Assembly (NCBI GenBank): GCA_944385535.1
Contig: CALWXR010000012.1
Span: 1-52,506, forward strand
Source of the DNA: an uncultured Oscillospiraceae bacterium
GTDB taxonomy: Bacteria > Bacillota > Clostridia > Oscillospirales > Oscillospiraceae
Length of the DNA stretch: 52,506 bases
Reading direction: 5' to 3'
The notes beneath the pieces are model-generated. The model saw only the letters and a list, made by a program, of their open reading frames with translations, was not told where the DNA came from and did no database searches. Both the position numbers and the translations under genes were made by a program. Positions 1 to 7,237 of the stretch are shown here, piece by piece (position 1 is the first letter of the stretch; every line of letters begins with the position of its first letter).

Positions 1-443
1 ATTTCCCGGACAATGGCTTCCTCCAGCTTCCGTCTGCCGCAGAGGTAGGCGAACAGCTGACGGTCATTGTTTGCAGGTTTGGGAAGCACAAAGGGAATCG
101 GCTGCGGCTGCTTGACAGGAGGCGGAATGCTCCGGGGAATCACACGCGGAGTAAATCCGGGCTGAACCGTTCCAGCCAGAATCAGCACCGCCTCCGGGAA
201 GGACCGGCCCTCATAGAACACAATGAATTCCAGCGCCCTGCCGGAAAGGCCACGGCTGTTCCAGAACCAGGAGCCGGAAGGGGCGAACACCAAACTGTCA
301 TGCTGGCGCATATAGAAGTAGCGCCCGGTGCGAACCAGATCGTACCCCTGACGCTGGGCGTAGAAGAGCGCATTGTCATTGCGCTTGGCGGCTTCATACT
401 CTTCCTTGGTGTAGTAGGTGCGGTTGTTGCGGCTGATGGACAT
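1..443 (-). CDS. DUF3991/TOPRIM-type mobilisation protein, N-terminal part (runs off the left edge)
   Basis: An open minus-strand frame begins at an ATG at 443, preceded by a good Shine-Dalgarno sequence (GAAGGAGAATTCCT then ATG), and stays open to base 1, giving 147 visible residues. The N-terminus (SRNNRTYYTKEEYEAAKRND) and the following aromatic-rich stretch with FVF/SGSWFWNSRGLSGRALEF-like text resemble DUF3991 domains. These sit in front of a TOPRIM fold in proteins carried by Firmicutes integrative and conjugative elements, where they are thought to assist DNA processing. The TOPRIM half would lie outside the window. The downstream ssb, DUF3849 protein and sortases fit such an element. 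The family call is from memory of motifs. Confidence 0.7.
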   Translation of the reverse strand, partial: MSISRNNRTYYTKEEYEAAKRNDNALFYAQRQGYDLVRTGRYFYMRQHDSLVFAPSGSWFWNSRGLSGRALEFIVFYEGRSFPEAVLILAGTVQPGFTPRVIPRSIPPPVKQPQPIPFVLPKPANNDRQLFAYLCGRRKLEEAIVRE

Positions 444-465
444 AGGAATTCTCCTTCAAAAAAAT

Positions 466-492
466 CCCCTCTCTTTTTGGGGAAGAGAGGGG
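466..492. terminator. Hairpin CCCCTCTCTT...AAGAGAGGGG, copy 1
   Basis: Ten-base arms (466-475 and 483-492) flank a short T/G-rich loop, with an A-run just left of the arms, which reads as a T-run after the hairpin on the minus strand. The same arms recur at 2001-2026. This copy lies immediately upstream of the DUF3991 gene, so it would end minus-strand transcription arriving from the right. Confidence 0.55.
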
Positions 493-505
493 AAGCGGTT
501 ATGGT

Positions 506-562
506 GTATTTACGTTTGGGGAGATGTATGGGCTTCTTTCGGCCTGCTGTCAGCGAAATAAA
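506..562 (-). pseudogene. ssb 3'-end remnant
   Basis: Read on the minus strand, this stretch encodes AVYFADSRPKEAHTSPQT and a stop. It is clearly related to the C-terminus of the intact SSB at 2044-2394 (NVYFGESKPKEAQTPAQV and a stop). Upstream in the same frame there is a stop codon and no further SSB similarity, so only the last 20 or so codons remain. Together with the adjacent hairpin it forms an imperfect direct repeat with 2001-2100 on the other side of the AAA ATPase gene. Confidence 0.7.
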
Positions 563-674
563 CAGCGTTGGCAGTTTACCGCCAATCCTTCGGCAGAATA
601 CTAAAGTGTATCTGCTGAATTTTATCTTGTTTTGCATTTTGTCAGTTACAACTTATAAACTTGCAGATTTCCCG

Positions 675-703
675 TTGTATTTCATCCGCAAATGTGTTAT
701 GCT
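675..703 (+). promoter_or_regulatory. Putative promoter of the AAA ATPase gene
   Basis: TTGTAT (675-680), a 17-base spacer and TATGCT (698-703) lie 25 bases before the start codon of the ATPase gene. An overlapping TATGAT is 5 bases further on. Read by eye only. Confidence 0.45.
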
Positions 704-728
704 ATGATCAATCACAAGGAAGGGGGCT

Positions 729-1952
729 ATGAGATTTATGATTAAACGGGAATTATATATGAAGCGTATCCGTCCGTTCATTGGCACGGAGATTGTCAAG
801 GTCATGACCGGCATTCGCCGCTGCGGAAAGTCGGTCATGCTGGAACTGATCAAGCAGGAGCTTGTTGAGTCCGGCGTTTGCGAATCAAACTTCATCTCTA
901 TCAACTTTGAAGATATGCGCTATTCGCATCTGCAAACGGCAAGAGCGCTGCATGACGAAATCATAGAGAGAGTCGGAAAGATTGATGGCAAGGTTTATTT
1001 GTTCTTTGATGAAATTCAGGAAGTCAAGGACTGGGAGAAATGTATCAACTCCCTGCGTGTTGCACTGGACTGCGACATCTACATCACCGGATCAAATGCA
1101 AAACTTCTTTCCGGCGAGCTTGCCACATATCTGGGAGGACGCTATGTGGAGTTTATCATCTATCCCTTTTCCTTTGCGGAGTTTATGGAGCTGTACCGCC
1201 TGACTTCGCCGGAAGAATCAATCCAGAAGTGTTTTCAGCAATATCTGCTCTTTGGCGGTATGCCCTATCTTGCCAACATTCACTATGCAGAGGAACCGTC
1301 CAAGCAGTATTTGCACGACCTTTTCAACTCCGTTCAGTTAAAGGATATTGTGAAACGGAACAAAATCAGAGATGTGGATTTATTGGAACGGATTATCGCC
1401 TATGTGATTGCCAATGTGGGCACCACATTCTCTGCAACATCCCTTGCAAAATTCCTCAAGAGCGAGCAGCGCACCGTTGCGCCGGAAACCATTCTCAACT
1501 ACATCAAATATTGCTGCGATGCCTATTTGTTCTATCAAGTGAAGCGGGAAGATTTGCAGGGCAAACAGCTCCTCGCCTCAAACGAGAAATACTACATTGC
1601 CGATCATGGCATCCGGGAAGCAGTCTTTGGAGGGAACACAAGAGATATTAACCTCATCCTTGAGAACATTGTGTATCTGGAACTGCTGCGCAGAGGGTAT
1701 GAAGTGACTGTTGGCAGAACCGGCGACAAGGAGATTGATTTCGTCTGCGGCAAGCGTGGAGAACGGCTGTATGTTCAGGTTTCCTATTTGCTTGCCGCTG
1801 AGGAAACCATCCGGCGGGAATTTGGCGCATACGATAACATCAGGGATAATTTCCCCAAGTATGTGGTATCGCTTGACGAGTTTGATATGAGCCGGAACGG
1901 CATCAAGCACCGAAACATCCGAGACTTCCTGCTGATGCAGGAATGGAACTGA
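729..1952 (+). CDS. AAA family ATPase with DUF4143 C-terminal domain
   Basis: This 407-residue protein has a Walker A motif GIRRCGKS (residues 28-35), a Walker B-like KVYLFFDEIQ (around 90), an ITGSN sensor-like segment (around 118) and a C-terminal DUF4143 region ending in an EIDFVC...YVQVSY stretch that resembles a decayed PD-(D/E)XK nuclease fold. The start at 729 follows GGAAGGGGGCT; the Met at 738 is an alternative. Proteins of this type are common in gut bacteria and archaea, often in accessory DNA, and their cellular role is not settled. It runs opposite to the surrounding element genes, has its own promoter and lies between duplicated hairpin/ssb sequences, so it is best read as inserted cargo. 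Confidence 0.85.
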   Translation: MRFMIKRELYMKRIRPFIGTEIVKVMTGIRRCGKSVMLELIKQELVESGVCESNFISINFEDMRYSHLQTARALHDEIIERVGKIDGKVYLFFDEIQEVKDWEKCINSLRVALDCDIYITGSNAKLLSGELATYLGGRYVEFIIYPFSFAEFMELYRLTSPEESIQKCFQQYLLFGGMPYLANIHYAEEPSKQYLHDLFNSVQLKDIVKRNKIRDVDLLERIIAYVIANVGTTFSATSLAKFLKSEQRTVAPETILNYIKYCCDAYLFYQVKREDLQGKQLLASNEKYYIADHGIREAVFGGNTRDINLILENIVYLELLRRGYEVTVGRTGDKEIDFVCGKRGERLYVQVSYLLAAEETIRREFGAYDNIRDNFPKYVVSLDEFDMSRNGIKHRNIRDFLLMQEWN

Positions 1953-2000
1953 CGCATTTGCCTGTCACAGGTTTCGGCAAATACTCCGTTTGATTAAAAA

Positions 2001-2026
2001 CCCCTCTCTTCGGGAAAAGAGAGGGG
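2001..2026. terminator. Hairpin CCCCTCTCTT...AAGAGAGGGG, copy 2
   Basis: Arms at 2001-2010 and 2017-2026 surround a CGGGAA loop, with an A-run before the left arm. On the minus strand the hairpin is followed by a T-run, so it terminates the sortase/ssb operon just after the ssb stop codon. The plus-strand ATPase gene also converges on it. It has the same arms as the hairpin at 466-492. Confidence 0.7.
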
Positions 2027-2043
2027 TCAAGTTCCATATCTGC

Positions 2044-2394
2044 TTACACTTGCGCAGGTGTCTGGGCTTCTTTCGGCTTGCTTTCGCCGAAGTAAACATT
2101 GTCCACGCTGACCAGCATTTCCCGGCGCTGCTCCCCGTCGGGGGTTTTCCAGCTGTTTACCTCCAGACGGCCCGTGATAATCACGGCGCTTCCTTTCTGA
2201 AAGTGCTGGCAGAGAAATTCTGCCGTCTGACGCCAGGCCATACAGGGGATGAAATCGGCCTCCCGCTGCTTGTCCGCCTGCCGGTAATCCCGGTCACAGG
2301 CAATGGAAAAACGGACATAGGCTGCATCGCCGGATGTCCGCTGAAGCACAGGTGTTTGGGCAATCCTGCCTGCCAAAGAAACTGTATTGAGCAT
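2044..2394 (-). CDS. ssb: Single-stranded DNA-binding protein (element-borne)
   Basis: A 116-residue OB-fold protein beginning MLNTVSLAGRIAQTPVLQ, with the SSB hallmarks VRFSIACDRDY, DFIPCMAWRQTAEF and a GRLEVNSW strand. It binds single-stranded DNA, presumably during conjugative transfer or replication of the element. The C-terminus ends TPAQV rather than the acidic DDDIPF-type tail of chromosomal SSB, which is usual for ICE-borne copies and suggests weaker recruitment of host repair partners. The start follows CAGGAGGATTTTCTC. It is 20 bases downstream of the DUF3849 gene and probably co-transcribed with it and the sortases. Confidence 0.93.
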   Translation of the reverse strand: MLNTVSLAGRIAQTPVLQRTSGDAAYVRFSIACDRDYRQADKQREADFIPCMAWRQTAEFLCQHFQKGSAVIITGRLEVNSWKTPDGEQRREMLVSVDNVYFGESKPKEAQTPAQV

Positions 2395-2414
2395 GAGAAA
2401 ATCCTCCTGTAGCC

Positions 2415-3458
2415 TTATCTTTCCCGTTCCTGGTTTTTCTGTTTTGCCAGGTTCTGCTGGGCAATGATCGTTCTTGTCTGACTGGTAAACAGATCAATCA
2501 AACCAGGATGGGCCTGATTGACTGCAAACTGGGCGGTATCCTGATACAGCTCACTGCCTTGCGTCATGATCTTACTTGCCCATTCTTTATTGCCGGGAGA
2601 AATTCTTCCATCTTTCTGCTTGTGCTGGATGGTCAGGGCCAGAATGAACTGCACCCGCTCCTTGCCAAACTCCTTCAGGACAGCTTTCGCCCCCGCCGGG
2701 TCCAGGTGGTGATCCACATAGTTGTCCTGGATGGCCTGCTCAATTGCCTTGGTGCAGGCAAGATTCTGCCGGGCGGATTCCTGGTACTGGGCCAGCTCCC
2801 CATGCTCCGCTGCGTAGCGTGCGGTGTGGGGATAAACGGAGATTTCCTGCTCTTTCGGCTCCATAGGCAGCACAATAATAGCGCCGCCCAGATTGAGAAA
2901 CATCTCCGGCGTGCGATATTTCCGGGAAAACTGCTCCATCAGCTCCGGCGTAAGGGAGGTAAAATCCTCATCCCCCAGGCCAACCACCAAAAAGGTGCCG
3001 GAAAGGAAATCGTAGATAGCGCCGTCCTCATCCCGCAGAACCCGATTCCTGGGCTTGCCTTTCAGCTTTCCCTCTTCGTCAAGGACGATGGCCACAGGCT
3101 CGGGAAAGGGATAAATGGCTTCAATGCTTCCGCCGACTTCCCGCTGCAGCGATTCCAGCCCCGGTACGATCTCTTTCTCATAGGGATACTTTTGCGGCTC
3201 CACTACCAGCACCCGGATGGGTTCCTGGTTCATTTCAAATTCTTCCATAGTTTCCTCCATTTCCCAAATCAGTTCGTCCTGGGGCACCGTCAGGTAGTCC
3301 CGGCAAAAATAGATGATTGCAGCCACCAGCTTCTCCGCAACGATGAGACGTTCTTTCTCCGGCAGCAACAGGAACCATGCCTGAAAATCGTCATAATTCA
3401 GGCGTTCAATGACCTCGTTCCATTCCTGGGCGAGATCAGCAATGCGTCGTTTGTTCAT
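2415..3458 (-). CDS. DUF3846/DUF3849 domain protein of conjugative elements
   Basis: A 347-residue soluble protein. Residues about 78-140 (IRVLVVEPQKYPYEKEIV... through a VGGSIEAIYPF segment and an LPxN-like KPRNRVL) match the DUF3846 pattern. Residues about 210-300 (YPHTARYAAEHGELAQY... ACTKAIEQAI ... KERVQFILALTIQHK) match DUF3849. Both families occur mainly in Firmicutes ICEs and their function is unknown. The start ATG at 3458 is preceded by CAGGAGGAAACACC. It sits between ssb and the sortase genes in one minus-strand run. Confidence 0.75.
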   Translation of the reverse strand: MNKRRIADLAQEWNEVIERLNYDDFQAWFLLLPEKERLIVAEKLVAAIIYFCRDYLTVPQDELIWEMEETMEEFEMNQEPIRVLVVEPQKYPYEKEIVPGLESLQREVGGSIEAIYPFPEPVAIVLDEEGKLKGKPRNRVLRDEDGAIYDFLSGTFLVVGLGDEDFTSLTPELMEQFSRKYRTPEMFLNLGGAIIVLPMEPKEQEISVYPHTARYAAEHGELAQYQESARQNLACTKAIEQAIQDNYVDHHLDPAGAKAVLKEFGKERVQFILALTIQHKQKDGRISPGNKEWASKIMTQGSELYQDTAQFAVNQAHPGLIDLFTSQTRTIIAQQNLAKQKNQERER

Positions 3459-3506
3459 GGTGTTTCCTCCTGTAGGTTAGATTTTGTGTATGAATCAGGG
3501 CGGAAG

Positions 3507-4217
3507 TCAGCTGGCTTCCACCCGTTCACAGATTACCAGACAGCGGTTCTTGACGCCGCCTGGTGCATATTCGCAGGTCATTAAGGTGAGCAGATCCTGC
3601 CCCTGCTGAATCAGCAAGGATTTGTTGGATTTGGGATAGATGGTTTTCACCTCTTTGACCTGATAAGTCAGGGTTTCCCATAAGTTGGTAATCTCTACCA
3701 ACTCACCGGCTTTTAATCTGGGAATGTCCCGGAAGTAGGCACCGCCCCGCCATCCCCGGTGTCCGGCAATGACGCAGTTGGTATTCTCACCGCCAATGGG
3801 CAGGCTGGTCTGGGACATATGGGCAGCGCCCAGAGCCAGGTTTTCTGCGCTGGCACCCAGATAGATGGGCATCTCTACATTCAGGCTGGGAATGGAAATG
3901 ACCCCGAACACTTCCTCGTCCAGGCCGTAGTCCGAGAGAAGAAAAGAAGGGGTCTCATAGGCATCCACGCTGTTGAATCCTGCCTGTCCTTCCTCAAAGA
4001 TGCGCTGATTATAGGCTTCCATGGCGATTCTCAGCGGGTCAGACGGCTGCGTGGACTGGATCACATCTTGCTCCTGTTCCCGGGATAAGAACAGCTGGGC
4101 CGTCCTACTCTGCTGCCGGTCCAGCAAAAGACCGTTGACGATTGGGTAAAGAAACGCTCCCAGCCCTCCAAGAAAGACGGCCAGAAGCAGAATCAGGGCA
4201 ATCAGTTTACCTTTCAT
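3507..4217 (-). CDS. Sortase (TLMTC type), probably pilus/surface assembly
   Basis: A 236-residue protein with an N-terminal membrane anchor (LIALILLLAVFLGGLGAFLYP), catalytic His in AGHRGWRGG, catalytic Cys in TLMTC and Arg in KNRCLVICERV, the three sortase active-site residues. It should act outside the membrane, cleaving sorting motifs and joining surface proteins or pilin subunits. An SDPL segment (about residue 60) may correspond to the lid of class C enzymes, so class C is favoured but not certain. The ATG at 4217 is taken as the start; an in-frame TTG at 4226 is possible. It overlaps the end of the next sortase gene by 11 bases. Confidence 0.82.
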   Translation of the reverse strand: MKGKLIALILLLAVFLGGLGAFLYPIVNGLLLDRQQSRTAQLFLSREQEQDVIQSTQPSDPLRIAMEAYNQRIFEEGQAGFNSVDAYETPSFLLSDYGLDEEVFGVISIPSLNVEMPIYLGASAENLALGAAHMSQTSLPIGGENTNCVIAGHRGWRGGAYFRDIPRLKAGELVEITNLWETLTYQVKEVKTIYPKSNKSLLIQQGQDLLTLMTCEYAPGGVKNRCLVICERVEAS

Positions 4218-5154
4218 ACTTCCCAACCCGTCCTTTCTTCCGCAGCCGAGTCACCAGAAACCAGGAAGAACACAGAGCGCCGGTGATGCCGATCCCCAGC
4301 AGAATCCCTCTGAGGTATTGCTGCTCCCAGGTGGAAGCTGGCTTGTCCGCTGACAGAGAAATGGCTTGCGTTTTCTCTTCCTCCGAGTACGGAATCCGGG
4401 ACCCCCGGACCAACAGCCGGTGGGTATTGACCCCAAAGGGGGTGCAGGTGACCAGGGTGCAGTAGTCTGCACCGTCCGTAATTCCCAGATAGGTGGTGTC
4501 GCTGGGCAGTACCGTTTTAATCTGGTCTACCTGATACGCCAGGGTTTCTTCCAGAACCTCCAGGTAGAATATATCCCCGATTTCCAGCTGATCCAGGTCG
4601 GAGAGCATTTTGTTGTTGGCCATTCCCGAGTGACCGGTTAGCACCGTGTGGGTGCTGGCACCGCCCACCGGAAGAGAGCTGCCCAGCAAATGGCCTACGC
4701 CAACCTCTAATGTGGCGTCGGATGTGCCGTGGTAGATGGGCAGCTCCGCTTCAATCTGCGGGATAACCAAGTATCCCATAATACCGTTCCCGGCGATGTT
4801 CAGCAGGTTTGCGTAGTCTACAGATGCCAGCTCCACGGCTGCGCTGGAAAACGCATCCACTTGCTGCGCTCCGGGAACCAGGGCGGCATTATATTGGACT
4901 GCCAGTGCCCGGTTCTCTTGAAGAAACCGGGCATCTGTGTTTGCCAGCTCCTGATTGTACTGGGTGTGAATCAGGGACTGATGACGGCTGTTGTAGGCGG
5001 TGGAGATCAGGGGGTAAAGGGTGATGCCCAGGGCAATGAGGAAGAGGGAAACTGCCAGTGTAATTTGAATGTGTTTTTGTTTCGTAGGGAAACCTCCTTC
5101 AAGAAAATGGATTGACTGAATCACGGTATCGTGATATTCTGTAGAAAGAACCAT
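4207..5154 (-). CDS. Class C sortase with an aberrant start region
   Basis: The catalytic residues are clear: His in VLTGHSG, Cys in TLVTCTPFG and Arg in THRLLVRG, with an N-terminal TM (IQITLAVSLFLIALGITLYP) and a C-terminal TM. This is the classic class C (pilin-polymerising) layout. The only upstream ATG in frame (5154) has no ribosome-binding site. Codon 24 from that ATG is ACG at 5085, preceded by GAAGGAGG at ideal 7-base spacing and followed by KQKHIQITLAV, which looks like a normal sortase beginning. The natural start therefore seems to have changed from ATG to ACG. No pilin gene lies upstream; a plus-strand DUF2442 gene is there instead. Functional status is uncertain. Confidence 0.8.
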   Translation of the reverse strand: MVLSTEYHDTVIQSIHFLEGGFPTKQKHIQITLAVSLFLIALGITLYPLISTAYNSRHQSLIHTQYNQELANTDARFLQENRALAVQYNAALVPGAQQVDAFSSAAVELASVDYANLLNIAGNGIMGYLVIPQIEAELPIYHGTSDATLEVGVGHLLGSSLPVGGASTHTVLTGHSGMANNKMLSDLDQLEIGDIFYLEVLEETLAYQVDQIKTVLPSDTTYLGITDGADYCTLVTCTPFGVNTHRLLVRGSRIPYSEEEKTQAISLSADKPASTWEQQYLRGILLGIGITGALCSSWFLVTRLRKKGRVGKYER

Positions 5155-5208
5155 TTGGGAAACCCAGGAGTTCCGTAAGATTCCACCGCTGGAATAAGGA
5201 GGTCTTGT

Positions 5209-5643
5209 ATGTTTCATAAAGTAAAAAATGTTTCTCCGCTGCCGGATTTTCGGCTCAGCGTCCAATTCAGCGAGGGTGTCACGAAGCTTTACGATGTGAA
5301 ACCCTTGTTTGAAAAGCTCCCCGTCTTTACCGCTCTGAAAGATGACCTCGCGCTGTTCGGCTGTGTGTCGGTGGACGTGGGCGGTTACGGCATTATCTGG
5401 GGAGACGAACTGGATTTGTCCTGTGACGAATTGTGGGAACATGGTACGGCGGTGGCCACGCCTTTTGACGGACTGCTGGCCCTCAGCGATGCCACCGAAC
5501 TTTGGGGGCTGAGCGAAAGCGCGCTGCGCAAAGCCATTTCCTACGGAAAGCTGGTTAATGGCGTGGATGTCTGCAAATTCGGGAAGCAGTGGGTTGTTTC
5601 CATAGATGCCATGAACCGGGAGTACGGAAACCGAGTGGGATAA
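5209..5643 (+). CDS. DUF2442 protein with a C-terminal helix-turn-helix-like segment
   Basis: A 144-residue protein starting after AAGGAGGTCTTGT. Residues 1-80 (HKVKNVSPLPDFRLSVQFSEG ... YDVKPLF ... VDVGGYGIIWGDELDLSCDELW) match DUF2442, a small domain of unknown function found near toxin-antitoxin genes. The remainder (DATELWGLSESALRKAISYG ... FGKQWVVSIDAMNREYG) looks like an excisionase-type helix-turn-helix. It may bind DNA as an antitoxin or regulator, but no toxin gene is next to it. Its stop codon abuts the truncated intron reverse transcriptase on the other strand. Confidence 0.75.
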   Translation: MFHKVKNVSPLPDFRLSVQFSEGVTKLYDVKPLFEKLPVFTALKDDLALFGCVSVDVGGYGIIWGDELDLSCDELWEHGTAVATPFDGLLALSDATELWGLSESALRKAISYGKLVNGVDVCKFGKQWVVSIDAMNREYGNRVG

Positions 5644-5644
5644 G

Positions 5645-6118
5645 ACCTTTACAATCAGCGACTACCATCGTGGCAATTTTGTAGTAATTTTGCGTTCCCA
5701 TAACCATGGAATTGTAGAGCTTGATTTCATCAATCTCTTTTTTTCCAGGTCTGGGGTTTGCTACATTCTTGGCTTGTTCTATGAACATCTGCTTTTGTTT
5801 TTTGAGTGCTTTATCGCATATGTGTGACTTCACTACCCTTTTATTTCCCTTCGGATAAGTCTTGATTTTGAAACCAAGAAATTCCGAATATCGGCGCTTG
5901 ACATTTACTACCCTTGTTTTCTCTGGGGACACTTCCAGCTTTAGCCGTTCCTGTAACCATTGCGTTATTGCAATCATTGCTTTTTCTGCATCGGTTTTTG
6001 TGCGGCAGAAGATCCGAAAATCATCTGCATACCGAACAATACGCATTTCTTTTAAGTTTGTGAGTTTCATGGCAGTATAGCCTAACCCTAAAAGTTGTGG
6101 TTGTAAATGAACTGTCAG
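5645..6118 (-). pseudogene. ltrA: Group II intron reverse transcriptase/maturase fragment
   Basis: On the minus strand the frame reads LTVHLQPQLLGLGYTAMKLT then MRIVRYADDFRIF. The catalytic YADD of reverse transcriptases is followed by ITQWLQERLKLEVSPEKT and a SEFLGFKIK segment, typical of group II intron RTs. Similarity stops after YYKIATMVVADCK, where the frame runs into antisense of the DUF2442 gene. Upstream there are stop codons within 50 bases. The first RT domains, the maturase X domain and the HNH end are therefore missing, and no intron domain V was recognised nearby. It is a dead relic. Confidence 0.85.
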
Positions 6119-6120
6119 CG

Positions 6121-6149
6121 TTGACTTACCCGCAGCTTTTAGGGTATTT
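6121..6149 (+). promoter_or_regulatory. Promoter-like sequence in the RT/Spo0A-like gap
   Basis: TTGACT (6121-6126), a 17-base spacer and GTATTT (6144-6149) point rightwards. Downstream is only a short open frame from an ATG at 6196, after AGCAGGGGGAAATT, of 71 codons with no recognisable features and antisense to the Spo0A-like gene. The motif could be the outward promoter of a lost element. Confidence 0.3.
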
Positions 6150-6305
6150 TTTTACAACTAAAAGCGTTGTAACCCGAAACAAGCAGGGGGAAATTATGGC
6201 GGTATGCGCGTTCTTCGATCAATGGAGCGCGCCGTTTTTGATCGAGGGATGCATAGGGAGTGATGTGCTGAGGCGAATACCGGAATTTGTTCCTGAGCGG
6301 TATGC

Positions 6306-6512
6306 CTATAGCATCTTTGTGATTTGTTCGATGAACGCTTCCGGAGTGGGCCGTTCTCCCGGAAAGGCCATCCTATCCCACAGAGGCTGCGCCGATGGGT
6401 CGTGGTGATTGTATGCCGCATCAATCGCTATCTGCATTTCTCTGATCACATTCTCTGGTGTGCTTCCGCTTTCTCTTGCGATCCGTTTAACGATCTGCTG
6501 AAAGCAACTCAT
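6306..6512 (-). CDS. Spo0A C-terminal-domain-like small protein
   Basis: A 68-residue protein: MSCFQQIVKRIARESG, then TPENVIREMQIAIDAAYN, then WDRMAFPGERPTPEAFIEQI. The pattern recalls the sporulation initiation factor Spo0A C-terminal (effector) domain, which small stand-alone proteins in Clostridia also carry. No receiver domain is present, so it cannot be a phospho-regulated Spo0A. It might be a DNA-binding accessory protein. The SD (GTGGAAACGAT before ATG) is weak. The family call rests on remembered similarity. Confidence 0.6.
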   Translation of the reverse strand: MSCFQQIVKRIARESGSTPENVIREMQIAIDAAYNHHDPSAQPLWDRMAFPGERPTPEAFIEQITKML

Positions 6513-6641
6513 ATCGTTTCCACAATCTTTAGAATTAATCTTTGCTCTATAGAATAATAATAGAGGAAAAAGCGTGTCGAAATCCCTCAGAATTTGTCGA
6601 GAAAACAGAAAATGTGGAAGAGCCGGAACGCTCTTCCACGA

Positions 6642-6959
6642 TCATTTTTCAATCAGTGCGCTTACTACCCGCAGTATTCGCTTTTTCTCTTCGTTGGGAA
6701 GATCCGCGATGGCGGCAGAAAGCTCTGAAGCGACTCCCGTTGCCGCATGGTCAACCACATCTACCAGAAGCTCGTCCGCCGATACCTCCAAAACATTGGC
6801 GATGGCCACAAAGGTATCCATCCGAAGAATCTTGGCGCCCCGTTCGATCACACTTACATGGGTGGGGCTGATGTCTATAAGCGCGGCCAGATCTTCCTGG
6901 GTCATGTTTCTCTTTTCCCGTGCTGCTTTGATTCGCCGCCCGACTGCCTTTGCGTCCAT
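6642..6959 (-). CDS. XRE-family helix-turn-helix transcriptional regulator
   Basis: A 105-residue protein whose first 65 residues form a Cro/CI-type HTH: GRRIKAAREKRNMTQEDLAA, then LIDISPTHVSVIERGAK, then FVAIANVLEVSADELL. The C-terminal 40 residues (ELSAAIADLPNEEKKRILRVV) are helical and probably dimerise. It is preceded by an inverted repeat and two direct repeats sharing CTAAAG (6974-7065) that look like its operators, suggesting autoregulation. It resembles repressors of mobile elements or Tn916-type regulators. Confidence 0.9.
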   Translation of the reverse strand: MDAKAVGRRIKAAREKRNMTQEDLAALIDISPTHVSVIERGAKILRMDTFVAIANVLEVSADELLVDVVDHAATGVASELSAAIADLPNEEKKRILRVVSALIEK

Positions 6960-6973
6960 CCAAGCACCTCTTT

Positions 6974-7065
6974 CTTTAGAACGTTGTTTTGTTCTAAAGA
7001 TAGTATAGTGTTTGCCGGATGATTCACACAGAAGCTAAAGAGCGAGTTATTGTTCTAAAGAGCGA
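6974..7065. promoter_or_regulatory. Operator-like repeats upstream of the XRE gene
   Basis: CTTTAGAAC (6974-6982) and GTTCTAAAG (6991-6999) form a perfect 9-bp inverted repeat with an 8-bp spacer. GTTCTAAAG recurs at 7052-7060. The string CTAAAGAGCGA occurs at 7035-7045 and 7055-7065, exactly 20 bp (about two helical turns) apart. The arrangement is typical of binding sites for a small dimeric repressor; the XRE protein is the obvious candidate. Confidence 0.6.
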
Positions 7066-7187
7066 TTCATGACGGAAATTTCCTATGGAGCGCAGACCAT
7101 CCTCTTTTCCTTATTTGAGGAAAGCTGCTGTGCCTTCAATCTGCCAACCTGCTGCAGAAAGAAAAATAAGCAGCGGCAAACGCCCAT

Positions 7188-7220
7188 GAACCGGGATGCC
7201 TCTCCCCGGTTTATGGGCCT
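7188..7220. terminator. Hairpin after the AlbA_2 gene
   Basis: GCCCATGAACCGGG and CCCGGTTTATGGGC can pair across a short loop with one mismatch, followed on the plus strand by CTCTTTT. It sits about 20 bases past the stop of the minus-strand AlbA_2 gene. Apart from this hairpin I see nothing in 7070-7237. Confidence 0.45.
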
Positions 7221-7237
7221 CTTTTGGGGATCCCATA

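Noticed and set aside
5555-6070. Functional group II intron
   Set aside because: The reverse transcriptase is truncated at both ends, there are upstream stop codons, and no domain V-like hairpin was found.
6196-6411. 71-codon plus-strand frame opposite the Spo0A-C-like gene
   Set aside because: It has a fair SD, but no domain features, and it overlaps a better-supported minus-strand gene along half its length.
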